DNA of 64,000 bases from JALEFZ01 sp039817415 (lineage in GTDB: Bacteria; Bacteroidota; Bacteroidia; J057): positions 97,928 to 161,927 of the forward strand of contig JBCBVV010000011.1 in NCBI GenBank assembly GCA_039817415.1. The letters run 5' to 3'. A program made the position numbers and the translations under genes. Below, piece after piece: positions 8,078 through 16,524 of the stretch (its first letter is position 1; every line of letters begins with the position of its first letter). The notes beneath the pieces were generated by a model. The model had not been told where the DNA came from. It saw nothing but the letters and a program-made list of their open reading frames with translations, and did no database searches.

Positions 8078-8986
8078 TTATGATAATAGCCGATTCGTAA
8101 CCAACTCTTCCACCTGCAATGGCTGTGATTCTAGCCCTTTTTCGTAGATCCAATCCAGAAAACGTTTGACCAACCTTTCATCCAACCTACCCCAGTTTGT
8201 CTGATTTCCAAAATGGGGTGAACTGATCTCAAGTGCCCTAGCCAAATCTATATCCTTATCTGTTTCTGGAAGCATGGATTGAAGAATTGTAACAGCTTCT
8301 TCTGGGGCTTCTTGACTGTAGAGGTATCCCTCTTTCGTAGCTTGAAGGAAGGCCTTGTAGGTATTTTCCTGTGCATCCAATGTTGCCTCATTTGCTACCA
8401 GGAGGGGGGAATAGGAATAGGGGATATCATAGTCTCGCAGGTTGAAATAGGACAGGCTATGGTTAGACCCTTCAGCAGCCACGCCCTCCCAATTCAGAAA
8501 AATCCAAGTAGAATCGGCTTCTCCTTGGAGCAGGGTATTCCAGATACCTAATTTGTCAGGATATACAATGTTAAGTTCTCCCTTTCCGCCATCATTTTTG
8601 ATCATTTCCCTAACGATTCCATCCTCATACCTTGCCTTGTAGGAGCTATATGTCTTTCCATCCATATCTTTGGGTGAATTGATCTGAGCATTCGCCAAAA
8701 CGGCAATTGCACTCAAATCCTCCTGAAGAATGGCGGCTACTCCAATCATAGGAAAAGCTTTGCTTTTGGTTCTATAGCTGATGACACTTTCTGTCGGACA
8801 AAGGGCAAAATCAGCTTGTCCCAATTCTATCTTTTTGGCGGGAGTGATTTGATAATTGTCAGCGCTTGGATCAACAAGGGTAACATCTAGGCCACGATCT
8901 TTGTAGAATCCTTTTTCCTGTGCGATGAAGAAGCCAATGTGGTTGATATTCGGGGTCCAGTCTAAGGCAATGGTGAGTTGTTGCAT
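8078..8986 (-). CDS. THI5/NMT1-like substrate-binding-fold protein without signal peptide
   Basis: The 302 residues begin MQQLTIALDWTPNINHIGFF and continue IAQEKGFYKDRGLDVTLV, then LGQADFALCPTESVISY and DMDGKTYSSYKARYEDGIV. This is the hallmark pattern of the NMT1/THI5 family of periplasmic-binding-protein folds. It has no signal peptide or lipobox, and no ABC permease or ATPase is near. Cytoplasmic THI5 proteins make the thiamine pyrimidine HMP-P, but the CCCFC motif of yeast THI5 is missing. It may bind a pyrimidine or amine ligand inside the cell, or be a THI5-type enzyme variant. A strong hairpin follows directly. Confidence 0.8.
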   Translation of the reverse strand: MQQLTIALDWTPNINHIGFFIAQEKGFYKDRGLDVTLVDPSADNYQITPAKKIELGQADFALCPTESVISYRTKSKAFPMIGVAAILQEDLSAIAVLANAQINSPKDMDGKTYSSYKARYEDGIVREMIKNDGGKGELNIVYPDKLGIWNTLLQGEADSTWIFLNWEGVAAEGSNHSLSYFNLRDYDIPYSYSPLLVANEATLDAQENTYKAFLQATKEGYLYSQEAPEEAVTILQSMLPETDKDIDLARALEISSPHFGNQTNWGRLDERLVKRFLDWIYEKGLESQPLQVEELVTNRLLS

Positions 8987-9166
8987 ATGGTCTTAGGTTT
9001 TGTTGGTAAAAACTAGACCATTTGAAGGCTCAAAAGTTTGGATAAAAGAAAGACAAAACTTGTTCAACCCTATTTCAATTAACGGAAAGCCAATGAATGT
9101 AAGTTACTTGTCATTCAGGTGGAGGCCTACTTTCATGTCTTGCTAGGTGTAATTGTGTTGTAAATA

Positions 9167-9201
9167 TCTCTGAGAGTAGGTCATTAACCTAATCTCAGAG
9201 A
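9167..9201 (-). terminator. stem-loop after the double SnoaL-like gene
   Basis: TCTCTGAG (9167-9174) pairs with CTCAGAGA (9194-9201), and inside it TAGGT (9177-9181) pairs with ACCTA (9187-9191) around a 5-nt loop. It lies 22 nt downstream of the stop of the minus-strand gene at 9223 and is followed there by TATTTAC. Likely its terminator. Confidence 0.6.
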
Positions 9202-9222
9202 ATGTGCTTTACCTTAGTGCTA

Positions 9223-9990
9223 TCAAATCATTCCATTCTCATGCGCCATGTTTTCAGGTATTACCTGCTTGACGCGCCATGTTTCAATGATTTTCTCTTT
9301 TTCAAGACGAAACAAATCGTAGCACACATATTCTCTCTCCTCCCAAAACGCCTTGGATTGTGAGAGGACGAAATTCCCTTCCCCTACGATACGATGGACC
9401 TCTGTTAACTTCAAGGAAGAGGGCTGCAACAAATGATGTTTCAGCCCTGTAAACCCTTCCGCTATATGAGCTTGGTGATGGATGAGTTCATGATGGACGA
9501 ACTGATCCAGTTGATCGATTGCCTTTTTTAGGTGGACGGATTGAAGATATTGCTGAACCAAGTCTTTGTTCTTCTGAGTTGAATCACGATCACGGATGTC
9601 TACAGGACCGTCTATCATAGATTCTCCATGTTGCTTTTGGGAATCAACTAGCTGAATGGCATCCCAATGTTCTACCAGTTTGCCCTGATCTAAACGAAAT
9701 ATATCCATGACGAGCTGTTCTGTAGGCCCCATCTTGACCCATAAATGGACAGCCACCAAATCTTCGTCAACCAGAATTCGCCTCAAAGGAGAGGATGAAG
9801 GGGGGCTAACTGGAAATTGTTTCAGGTATTCTATGGCTTCCAAGACACCTGCCAGTCCTGTTTTGACCAAAGGGTTGTGCTGGATGTAATCTTCAGCAAT
9901 CAGTTGTTTGGCTAATTCTATATTCCTATTGCCAATGACCTCTTGATAAAAGGCCAGTACGACTTCTTTATTTGAATCGTATGATTTCAT
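9223..9990 (-). CDS. tandem SnoaL-like (NTF2-fold) protein
   Basis: With the start at 9990 (MKSYDSNKEVVLAFYQEV) the protein has 255 residues; an alternative start at 10029 adds 13. Two SnoaL-like domains follow each other: the first contains AEDYIQHNPLVKTGL and VEHWDAIQLV, the second contains VHHELIHHQAHIAEGFTGL and IIETWRVKQVIPE. SnoaL-like folds include polyketide cyclases and ester hydrolases, but most are uncharacterised. A close architectural paralogue, an exported one, lies at 49691-50587. No signal peptide is present here, so it is cytoplasmic. Confidence 0.8.
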   Translation of the reverse strand: MKSYDSNKEVVLAFYQEVIGNRNIELAKQLIAEDYIQHNPLVKTGLAGVLEAIEYLKQFPVSPPSSSPLRRILVDEDLVAVHLWVKMGPTEQLVMDIFRLDQGKLVEHWDAIQLVDSQKQHGESMIDGPVDIRDRDSTQKNKDLVQQYLQSVHLKKAIDQLDQFVHHELIHHQAHIAEGFTGLKHHLLQPSSLKLTEVHRIVGEGNFVLSQSKAFWEEREYVCYDLFRLEKEKIIETWRVKQVIPENMAHENGMI

Positions 9991-10121
9991 ACGTGATATG
10001 CTTTTAAATGAATGAAACTCCACACCCAAAGGGTGGATGATAAATGATACAAGAAAGGGTAAGTAGGGGAAAGTAGAATGGCTTAATAGCTATTCCCCAA
10101 TCTGGCCACAAAAAGTTAGTA

Positions 10122-10143
10122 CTTGCTTATGCTGATAAGCAAG
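10122..10143. terminator. 9-bp perfect stem-loop between two minus-strand genes
   Basis: CTTGCTTAT (10122-10130) and ATAAGCAAG (10135-10143) form a perfect stem around GCTG. It is about 90 nt downstream of the serine hydrolase stop and 130 nt upstream of the SnoaL-like start. It could end the hydrolase transcript (minus side tail TACTAACTTTTTG) or be an operator of the next gene. Confidence 0.45.
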
Positions 10144-10234
10144 GGTGACCAATGAGATATGTGTTAAACTCTGTTAATGAATCAAACTTATAGATTTTAG
10201 CCTTGATCTCAAAATGCCCATAAAACAATGGGGG

Positions 10235-11380
10235 CTACTCACGCTTTATTTTTGATTCCCTTGACTGTTCTATAGTTTCTATGATGCTGTTAACTCCTAC
10301 GCTCATTTTTTGATGAATTTCAGGGCCAGAGACATTGCTTACCATAAAAACTGTCAGTTTACTTTCGGGAATCATTGTCACCCAACTAGAAGTACCGTAA
10401 GCTCCTCCATTTTGGAAGATGATGTCGGGATTCTCTCCATTTTTGTTGATTTGCCAGAAAAATCCCGCCTCAAAATCACCGTATCTTCCCTCCCACAAGT
10501 GTTGATGGGAGATAGAAACCGTTTCTCTTTCTTCTTCCATGTGAAATTGAAAGTATTTCAACATATCCCCTGTGGAGGCAATGATCCCACCCTCTGCGCT
10601 GATTCCCTTTTGGGCACTCAGAGGCATGTGAACCTTGTTCACATTTTGTCCCATAGCCATGTTGTCCATGTCAACCTTCTGCTGATCGATAAAGGTTGAG
10701 GACATCTTAAGAGGGGTGAGAATTTTTTCTTGAAGGAGGATCTCGTAGGATTGATCGTATATTTCTTCCAATAAATAGCCTAGTAAATTTGCCCCAGCAT
10801 TAGAATAGGCAAAGGCCGATCCGGGGAGGGTATCCAACCTTACCTTAGAGAGAGCGGAAAAAAAATCCTCTTTTGAAAAGCCTTCTTGTAAGGCATTGAT
10901 CTCATAGGGAAGCCTGTCCCAATCCGGATTGTCAAAAAGGCCCTCTTTATTTGGGAACAAGCGAGGAAGTCCACTTTGGTGGGTCAACAAATGACGGAAG
11001 GTAATAGCTTGATCCTTATAGACTAAGTTGGGGTAATCACCCTTGAGATACGTTCGGATATCGTCATCTAATCCTATCTTTTTCTCTCGGATGGCCTCGG
11101 CCAGTAAGGTACCTGTGAAGGTCTTTGTGAGTGAAGCTATTTCATATAGGGTGTTAGAATCAGGAACTTTGCCATTAAGAAGCATTCCCCTGTGAATAGA
11201 GAATACGTCCTGTTCGTCAATGATGCCTACAGATATTGCTTCAAATTCAGGCTCAAGCAACAGGCTGTCAAGCCGTAAGGCAATAGCCGCTTCCAAGGGA
11301 CTAGAGGGAGGGGGGGTATGGCAACTGCTCAGCAGTATTCCAAATGCAATAGAAAGGAGTAGAAAGATTCTCATCTGCAT
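10235..11380 (-). CDS. serine hydrolase lipoprotein, class C beta-lactamase fold
   Basis: A lipobox (LLSSC, Cys20) precedes the enzyme. The SxxK motif is SLTK at 83-86, followed by LLTHQSGLP and then YSN at 192-194 (AYSNAGANLL), the core residues of the beta-lactamase class C / DD-peptidase / esterase family. FQNGGAYGTSSW near the C-terminus replaces the usual KTG-type box. Such exported proteins in Bacteroidota may be peptidases, esterases or penicillin-binding-like; the substrate is unknown. The second ATG (11374) is an equally good start. One of four members of this family in the window. Confidence 0.87.
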   Translation of the reverse strand: MQMRIFLLLSIAFGILLSSCHTPPPSSPLEAAIALRLDSLLLEPEFEAISVGIIDEQDVFSIHRGMLLNGKVPDSNTLYEIASLTKTFTGTLLAEAIREKKIGLDDDIRTYLKGDYPNLVYKDQAITFRHLLTHQSGLPRLFPNKEGLFDNPDWDRLPYEINALQEGFSKEDFFSALSKVRLDTLPGSAFAYSNAGANLLGYLLEEIYDQSYEILLQEKILTPLKMSSTFIDQQKVDMDNMAMGQNVNKVHMPLSAQKGISAEGGIIASTGDMLKYFQFHMEEERETVSISHQHLWEGRYGDFEAGFFWQINKNGENPDIIFQNGGAYGTSSWVTMIPESKLTVFMVSNVSGPEIHQKMSVGVNSIIETIEQSRESKIKRE

Positions 11381-11492
11381 AGGTATGAAGGGTATGACGA
11401 TTTTGCTTGGGATACAGCTGTTCCCAATCCCTTTTAATTTCGTCTTTCTATACCATTAATCAGAAGGAATGAATTGCTAAATCCTTTTTGTA

Positions 11493-12077
11493 TTAGGGTG
11501 ATACCTGTAATTTACTCCATATGATATTGTCTGGATCAGCTTGGGTGTGGTATACATGATCCAGCATATTGGGATACTTTTTAAGGGTATCAATTGGGAT
11601 AAAACGGCTTAGTCTCCTAACATCTATTCCTATTTTTTCTAAAGAAGGAACTCCTTTTTTAGCTAGAAGTTGCGTTTTGCCTTTCAGGCTTTCTCCTGGT
11701 TTAAGGATACTAACAATCGGTACAGTATAATTACACATGTTGAATGGAACGACTTGGAATGGATGAGTTTGGAGAAAATAGTCTAACCCATTACAGCTTT
11801 CTTCCAAGTAGAATACCTCACGATGGGTTGAATTGGTTAATTCATATTCGATGTCAGTTTTGAACCCTTCCCCAAACTCAAAAGTATCACCCATGGTCGA
11901 CTGAAATAGGATGCCCTCATGGTCAATTTGGTAGATGGGTTCCTGCACTTGGCCTAGGTGAGAGACCTTAATTCCCTGACTAGCTTGTCCTTTCTTGTCG
12001 GGGGAAGGGGAACAAGCCACTAATATGATACATAGAACTGGGTAAGTGAGTAAATAGGATAAGGAATTTGTTTTCAT
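11493..12077 (-). CDS. lipoprotein of unknown function
   Basis: The 194-residue protein has a lipoprotein signal (LCIILVAC, Cys22) and then a soluble domain with no recognised motif. Segments such as DIEYELTNSTHREVFYLEESC and SILKPGESLKGKTQLL suggest an immunoglobulin-like beta fold, since the pattern of unequal charged strands is common in such lipoproteins. It lies 112 bp upstream of the serine hydrolase gene, on the same strand. Function unknown. Confidence 0.68.
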   Translation of the reverse strand: MKTNSLSYLLTYPVLCIILVACSPSPDKKGQASQGIKVSHLGQVQEPIYQIDHEGILFQSTMGDTFEFGEGFKTDIEYELTNSTHREVFYLEESCNGLDYFLQTHPFQVVPFNMCNYTVPIVSILKPGESLKGKTQLLAKKGVPSLEKIGIDVRRLSRFIPIDTLKKYPNMLDHVYHTQADPDNIIWSKLQVSP

Positions 12078-12189
12078 GTTTTCAACTGTTTGATCGTGCT
12101 ATCATGAAAGTAAAAAAACATTTCAAATCTTTTATCCCTTTTGGGAAGAATGGTAGATATGATGCTTGTAATACTTGCTTTCTTTCATA

Positions 12190-12699
12190 TTATTTTTCTT
12201 CCTCCATTTCCGCCAATTGCTTTGAAATGACAAACCTGTAATGATCTGTCTTTGGTGCATCAGACATGCCCAACTGATGTCGCAAGGCGACCAATTGACC
12301 ACGATGATAGGTATTGTGATTGAGCATGTGGGTAATAAGGGTAGCGACCGTATACCTCTCTACAAAAGGGGAGCGCTTAAGAGAAATTTCCCTTGCCATG
12401 TCGTCAACGGTTTGTTCAGAAAGCCAATCCACTAGTTTCTGATCAACTATTCGTAATTCCTCTTCAATTTTTGAGGAGGGCATTTCCTTTTCGTAAGTCT
12501 CAGATGACCCAGTAAGGATAGAAAGGTAATACTTAGAAGCCTCCATGACATGATGCATCAATTTATTGATAGTGGAGAAACTGGATACTACATCCTTATC
12601 CCAAACATCCTCTTCTTGTTGATGAAGCCACTCAAGGACCTGTCTATTGGCCCACTGATTGGCGGCAACCTTTTCTGTTATGATTTCTAAAGCAGTCAT
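12190..12699 (-). CDS. DinB-superfamily metal-dependent enzyme (DUF664-like)
   Basis: The 169-residue four-helix protein carries a histidine pair early (KLMHHVMEASKYY) and the later HMLNHNTYHRGQLVAL, whose HxxxH supplies two of the three metal ligands of the DinB/YfiT superfamily. Family members are often bacillithiol- or glutathione-type S-transferases or damage-inducible proteins; this is unrelated to the DNA polymerase DinB. It is divergent from an SDR-HxlR pair, and a three-dyad operator array starts 20 bp upstream of its start codon, suggesting that the HxlR protein controls it. Confidence 0.85.
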   Translation of the reverse strand: MTALEIITEKVAANQWANRQVLEWLHQQEEDVWDKDVVSSFSTINKLMHHVMEASKYYLSILTGSSETYEKEMPSSKIEEELRIVDQKLVDWLSEQTVDDMAREISLKRSPFVERYTVATLITHMLNHNTYHRGQLVALRHQLGMSDAPKTDHYRFVISKQLAEMEEEK

Positions 12700-12718
12700 T
12701 GTTCAATCTGTTTTTATT

Positions 12719-12791
12719 GCTTGTTTTTAACAAGTATAGCAATTGTGCTTGCTAAAAACAAGTAACATTTATATACTTGTTAAAAACAAGC
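12719..12791. promoter_or_regulatory. triple operator-like dyads between divergent DinB-like and SDR-hxlR genes
   Basis: Three copies of a 15-bp dyad (6-3-6) occur. CTTGTTTTTAACAAG and CTTGTTAAAAACAAG are perfect and lie inside 12719-12738 and 12772-12791, which are exact 20-bp reverse complements. The middle copy CTTGCTAAAAACAAG (in 12747-12764) has one mismatch. Centre-to-centre spacing is about 27 and 26 bp. An HxlR regulator is encoded in the plus-strand operon, and this winged-helix family binds such short dyads, so autoregulation of both directions is the natural reading. Confidence 0.75.
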
Positions 12792-12876
12792 GATATTTAT
12801 GTTTACATATTCTGCTTCTCTTCACCCAAAGGGAGATCTATAAGGGGTATCCCTAGACCATTTAATCAAAAACAAC

Positions 12877-13620
12877 ATGGATTTAAGAGGAAAAAATGTA
12901 CTGATTACCGGAGGTTCTATAGGCATCGGGCTTCAATTGGCCACAAAAATCCTTGATGAAGGGGCCAATGTATTGATTTGTGCCAGGAATATTCCTGCTT
13001 TAGAGGAGGCCAAAAAACAATTTCCCAGACTTGAAATCGCCCAGTGTGATGTTACTCAGCGAGATCAAGTGGAGACCTTATTGAAACATGCTCAAGCCTT
13101 ATTTGGAGGCATCGATTTGCTCATCAACAATGCAGCTGTATTCAGAAGATTCAATATATTGGAGGAATATCCCTTGGAAAAGCAGCTAGAGGAGATTGAT
13201 ATCAATTTCAAAGGACCCGTTATTCTGACCAATGTCTTTTTGCCTGAGATGATCAAGAGAGAGGAAGCTATGATTGTGAACCTAACCTCCCCTTCAGCCT
13301 ATACTTCTATGGCGGCCTCTCAGATTTATTCTGCTACGAAGTCTGCTATTCAATCATGGACGATTTCTATCCGTCACCAATTGAGAGAGACAAACGTAAA
13401 AGTAGTAGAGCTGAATCCGCCAGCGGTAGATACAAGGATGAACAGTTTTAACCCAGATTTAGACGGAATGAAATTGATGAGTCCAGATCGTTTTGCTCAA
13501 GTTGCTATAGAGGGAATCAAAAAAGGGAAGGAAGAAATTCTGGTTAGCCATTCCAGAATCATGAAGCACCTGAGTAGGGTCATGCCTGGACTTGCCTTTA
13601 GGGTAGTTAACAAGAGCTAG
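12877..13620 (+). CDS. short-chain dehydrogenase/reductase (DltE-like)
   Basis: The 247-residue protein shows the NAD(P)-binding motif TGGSIGIG (11-18), the structural motif NNAA (84-87), and the catalytic YSATK (Tyr151, Lys155) with serines at 137-140 upstream. This is a classical SDR oxidoreductase; the DltE-like form often acts on small carbonyls. It is followed 24 bp later by the HxlR gene, so the two form an operon under the triple dyad. HxlR-regulated SDRs often respond to aldehyde or electrophile stress, which is inference here. Confidence 0.9.
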   Translation: MDLRGKNVLITGGSIGIGLQLATKILDEGANVLICARNIPALEEAKKQFPRLEIAQCDVTQRDQVETLLKHAQALFGGIDLLINNAAVFRRFNILEEYPLEKQLEEIDINFKGPVILTNVFLPEMIKREEAMIVNLTSPSAYTSMAASQIYSATKSAIQSWTISIRHQLRETNVKVVELNPPAVDTRMNSFNPDLDGMKLMSPDRFAQVAIEGIKKGKEEILVSHSRIMKHLSRVMPGLAFRVVNKS

Positions 13621-13644
13621 GAAGCGAGTTACAAAGAGAATGAG

Positions 13645-14058
13645 ATGAGAAAAATCGTAAAGAGATCGGATTGTCCTATTAGTTATTCCCTAGATCTTCT
13701 GGGGGATAAATGGACAATCCTTATTCTGAGAGACATAGCGCTAGGAGACAAGCATTTTTACAAGGACTTTTTTGAAGCCGGAGAAGGAATCGCCACCAAT
13801 GTACTGGCCGATAGGTTGAGAATGTTGGAGGAGGTTGGAATCATACAAAGTAAGCCCTATGAAAAGAAGAAGAATATGAAATACTATTCTATGACCAAAA
13901 AGGGAACAGAGCTTATTCCTATGATGATCGAGTTATGGGTATGGGGGGCTAAACATGACCCTGAATCATCTGTTAGTGAAAAAACTTTGGATGAGCGCTT
14001 GTTAAATAGAGAGGAGATCATTGCACATTATAAGGCCAAGTCTATTGGGGAAGAATGA
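13645..14058 (+). CDS. HxlR-family winged-helix transcriptional regulator
   Basis: The 137-residue protein has the family opening SDCPISYSLDLLGDKWTILI followed by GIATNVLADRLRMLEE (recognition helix region) and YYSMTKKGTELIPMM (wing). Cys10 occupies the conserved N-terminal cysteine that in some HxlR proteins senses thiols or electrophiles. It is the second gene of the SDR operon and most likely binds the triple CTTGTT-AAA-AACAAG array upstream of the operon and of the divergent DinB-like gene. Confidence 0.92.
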   Translation: MRKIVKRSDCPISYSLDLLGDKWTILILRDIALGDKHFYKDFFEAGEGIATNVLADRLRMLEEVGIIQSKPYEKKKNMKYYSMTKKGTELIPMMIELWVWGAKHDPESSVSEKTLDERLLNREEIIAHYKAKSIGEE

Positions 14059-14098
14059 ATGAACCAATATCCCATTCTTCCCTTATGAGATTCTTTTC

Positions 14099-15445
14099 TT
14101 AGCATCTCTCTACAAAATGGGCTTCGGTTTTGGCTCGAACTTCTTCTAGGCTAGCATTCGGCATCAATTCAACCAAGGTAAGCTGCCCTTCCATAAATTT
14201 GAAAACAGCAAGATCGGTGATGATCATGTCTATAGCCCCCCTAGCAGTAAGGGGAAGGGTACATTCTTGAACGATCTTGGAGAGCCCTTTTCTGTTGGTG
14301 TGGGTTAAGGTGATGATTAAGCGTTTGGCACCTGAGGCCAAATCCATAGCTCCCCCCACTCCTAACAAAGGCTTACCAGGTACAGCCCAGTTTGCCAGAT
14401 TCGCAGAGGCATCCACCTGTAATCCACCCATGATGGCGACATCTACATGTCCACCTCTGATCATAGCAAATGACCGGGCGCTGTCAAAATAACTACTCCC
14501 TTTCAGTGCGGTAACTGGAACCTTTCCAGCATTGACAGGATAGTCCAGTGCTCCTCCTCCATCAGTAGGGGCAGGACCGACACCAAGCATGCCATTTTCT
14601 GTGTGAAGAATGATACCATCATCTGGACTGATCAGATCTGCCACCAAGGTCGGAATCCCAATTCCTAGGTTCACTACGTCTCCCTGTTGGAGTTCCTTCA
14701 AGGCTCTTTCGGCCATGTACATACGTGTCTCATCTACCTTCTTGATGCTAGATGTAAGGGAGGCAGATGATCCCAAATCATCAAGGGAAGTATGCGCTTG
14801 TACCAAATAATCTACAAAGCAGCCCTGTGTATGAATTTCATTTGGATCTAGGGCTCCCAGAGGAACGATATGTTCTACTTCAGCAATCACCAAATCGGCA
14901 GCCATGGCCATGGCTGTGTTGAAATTTTGTTCGGTCATGCGATAGGTCAGGTTACCTGCCATATCGGCTTTCCATGCCCTGATAAAGGCTACATTGGCTT
15001 TGATAGCTTTTTCGAAGACGAAGGTCTTTCCATCTATAACCTTGGTTTCTTTTCCCTTCGCGATTAAGGTACCCGCAGAGGTAGGGGTATAAAATCCTCC
15101 AATACCTGCTCCGCCTGCTCGGATGGCTTCTGCTAGTGTTCCTTGTGGCAACAATTGGTATGCTACTTTTCCATCCTGTGCTGCTTTTACAGCATCTGGA
15201 TTGGAAGTGAAGAAGGAGCCAATCATCTTTTTCAGCTGGCCATTGTTTAGTAAACGTCCACCTCCTAGATCCATCTCGCCTACATTATTGCCAATGAAGG
15301 TGAGGTTGCGTGTAGATGTATCGGCTAAGGCATGAAGCAAGTGAACAGGATTGCCTGTCATTCCAAAGCCTCCTCCCAGGAGGGTATCCCCATCCTTGAC
15401 CATGGCTGCTGCCTCTTTTGCACTTATTTGTGGAACTGTTTTCAT
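14099..15445 (-). CDS. fused alpha/beta class I CoA-transferase (3-oxoadipate or 3-oxoacid type)
   Basis: The 448 residues combine both subunits of a class I CoA-transferase in one chain. The alpha half (1 to about 235) has DGDTLLGGGFGMTGNP and AGGAGIGGFYTPTSAGT. The beta half has VVNLGIGIPTLVADL and HTENGMLGVGPAP, with Glu283 of ENGMLG as the catalytic residue that forms the glutamyl-CoA intermediate. Such enzymes move CoA from succinyl-CoA or acetyl-CoA to 3-oxoacids. The next gene, 17 bp upstream, looks like a maleylacetate reductase, whose product is 3-oxoadipate, so 3-oxoadipate CoA-transferase is the best guess; acetoacetate is the alternative. Confidence 0.88.
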   Translation of the reverse strand: MKTVPQISAKEAAAMVKDGDTLLGGGFGMTGNPVHLLHALADTSTRNLTFIGNNVGEMDLGGGRLLNNGQLKKMIGSFFTSNPDAVKAAQDGKVAYQLLPQGTLAEAIRAGGAGIGGFYTPTSAGTLIAKGKETKVIDGKTFVFEKAIKANVAFIRAWKADMAGNLTYRMTEQNFNTAMAMAADLVIAEVEHIVPLGALDPNEIHTQGCFVDYLVQAHTSLDDLGSSASLTSSIKKVDETRMYMAERALKELQQGDVVNLGIGIPTLVADLISPDDGIILHTENGMLGVGPAPTDGGGALDYPVNAGKVPVTALKGSSYFDSARSFAMIRGGHVDVAIMGGLQVDASANLANWAVPGKPLLGVGGAMDLASGAKRLIITLTHTNRKGLSKIVQECTLPLTARGAIDMIITDLAVFKFMEGQLTLVELMPNASLEEVRAKTEAHFVERC

Positions 15446-15462
15446 GTTGATTCTTTTTCTGC

Positions 15463-16524
15463 CTAGGCTAATATGCCCGCATAAGCATTCGTCAGTAAAG
15501 TAGTTAATCCCAGCTCAGACAAGGGCGCTGGGTTAGGGTAGGGGTTTTGTAACATGATCTCAACTGCTGCGGGAATATCCTCTCTGCGAAAATTAATTTC
15601 CTCAAGGGTAGTAGGGTTTCCCATTGCCTTTGATAGCTCTCTGAGTTGAAGCGCTGGCTTTTCATGCTGAAAAACCTCTTGAAAATCTGATTGCGTCCTT
15701 GTTGAAAGAAAGGGCCATTGGTAGTCCAAAACATAGCTTTGCATCACGCTATGTACCTTGGAGTGGTCCATGCCGAAGCTTCCCCCAAGGACATGAGCGG
15801 TTTTGTGGTGCAAGGCCATCGAGACCTCTGCCAATGCGGCCCCTGCTAAGGAGGCTCCCAACAACAACTGTTCGTTCGCTTCAAGGGAAAGTGCTTGTTC
15901 TTGGGCCAATTGAGTCATGCCTTCAACCAAAGTTTTCATTCCCAACAGGGATTGATGGTAGGTCATAGGATTGCCATCTACTGCATATAGAGCTTCAATG
16001 AGATGGGCCATGGCATTCATGGCACTTGTTGCAGCTAATGAAAGAGGCATTCTGAGGCTTAATTGGGGATCATACACCACAATTTTGGGAAGGACAGCGG
16101 TCATCCTGCCTGTTGTTTTACCTGTTTCTCCTCTAATTCCCCAGATATTAGTCATCTCTGAACCCGAATAGGTAGAGGGAACTGCGATGATGGGCATGTC
16201 AACTTCTTTTACAATGGCCTTGGCTAACCCTATAGTAGATCCCCCACCCATGGCGACTAGCACATCAGCCTTTTGAGTGTTGAATTGAGCCAAGGCCTTG
16301 TTCACCAGCTGTATGGGGACATGCTGAATGACCTCATCAAACAAGACCACCGGTTTGGGCGCTACTTGGCGAATAAGCGCTTCTGCATACGGACGTAGGG
16401 AGGATCCGGTGATGAGGAAGGGCCTTTGGTATGCCTTTAGTAGACCTGGAAGCAAATCGACCTTTCCTACACCAAAATAAACCCTTCGTTCAAAGCTAGA
16501 ATATGTGAAGTTATTGAATGTCAT
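15463..16524 (-). CDS. iron-containing alcohol dehydrogenase family, likely maleylacetate reductase
   Basis: The 353-residue protein has the family segments VYFGVGKVDLLPGLL, VLVAMGGGSTIGLAKAI and PSTYSGSEMTNIWG. It differs from iron alcohol dehydrogenases at the metal site and instead shows NAMAHLIEALYA and HHKTAHVLGGSFGMDHSKVH, the pattern of maleylacetate reductases, which reduce maleylacetate to 3-oxoadipate with NAD(P)H. The enzyme closes aromatic pathways that pass through hydroxyquinol or chlorocatechols. A CoA-transferase gene follows 17 bp downstream, supporting this. No hydroxyquinol dioxygenase is visible beside it. Confidence 0.85.
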   Translation of the reverse strand: MTFNNFTYSSFERRVYFGVGKVDLLPGLLKAYQRPFLITGSSLRPYAEALIRQVAPKPVVLFDEVIQHVPIQLVNKALAQFNTQKADVLVAMGGGSTIGLAKAIVKEVDMPIIAVPSTYSGSEMTNIWGIRGETGKTTGRMTAVLPKIVVYDPQLSLRMPLSLAATSAMNAMAHLIEALYAVDGNPMTYHQSLLGMKTLVEGMTQLAQEQALSLEANEQLLLGASLAGAALAEVSMALHHKTAHVLGGSFGMDHSKVHSVMQSYVLDYQWPFLSTRTQSDFQEVFQHEKPALQLRELSKAMGNPTTLEEINFRREDIPAAVEIMLQNPYPNPAPLSELGLTTLLTNAYAGILA

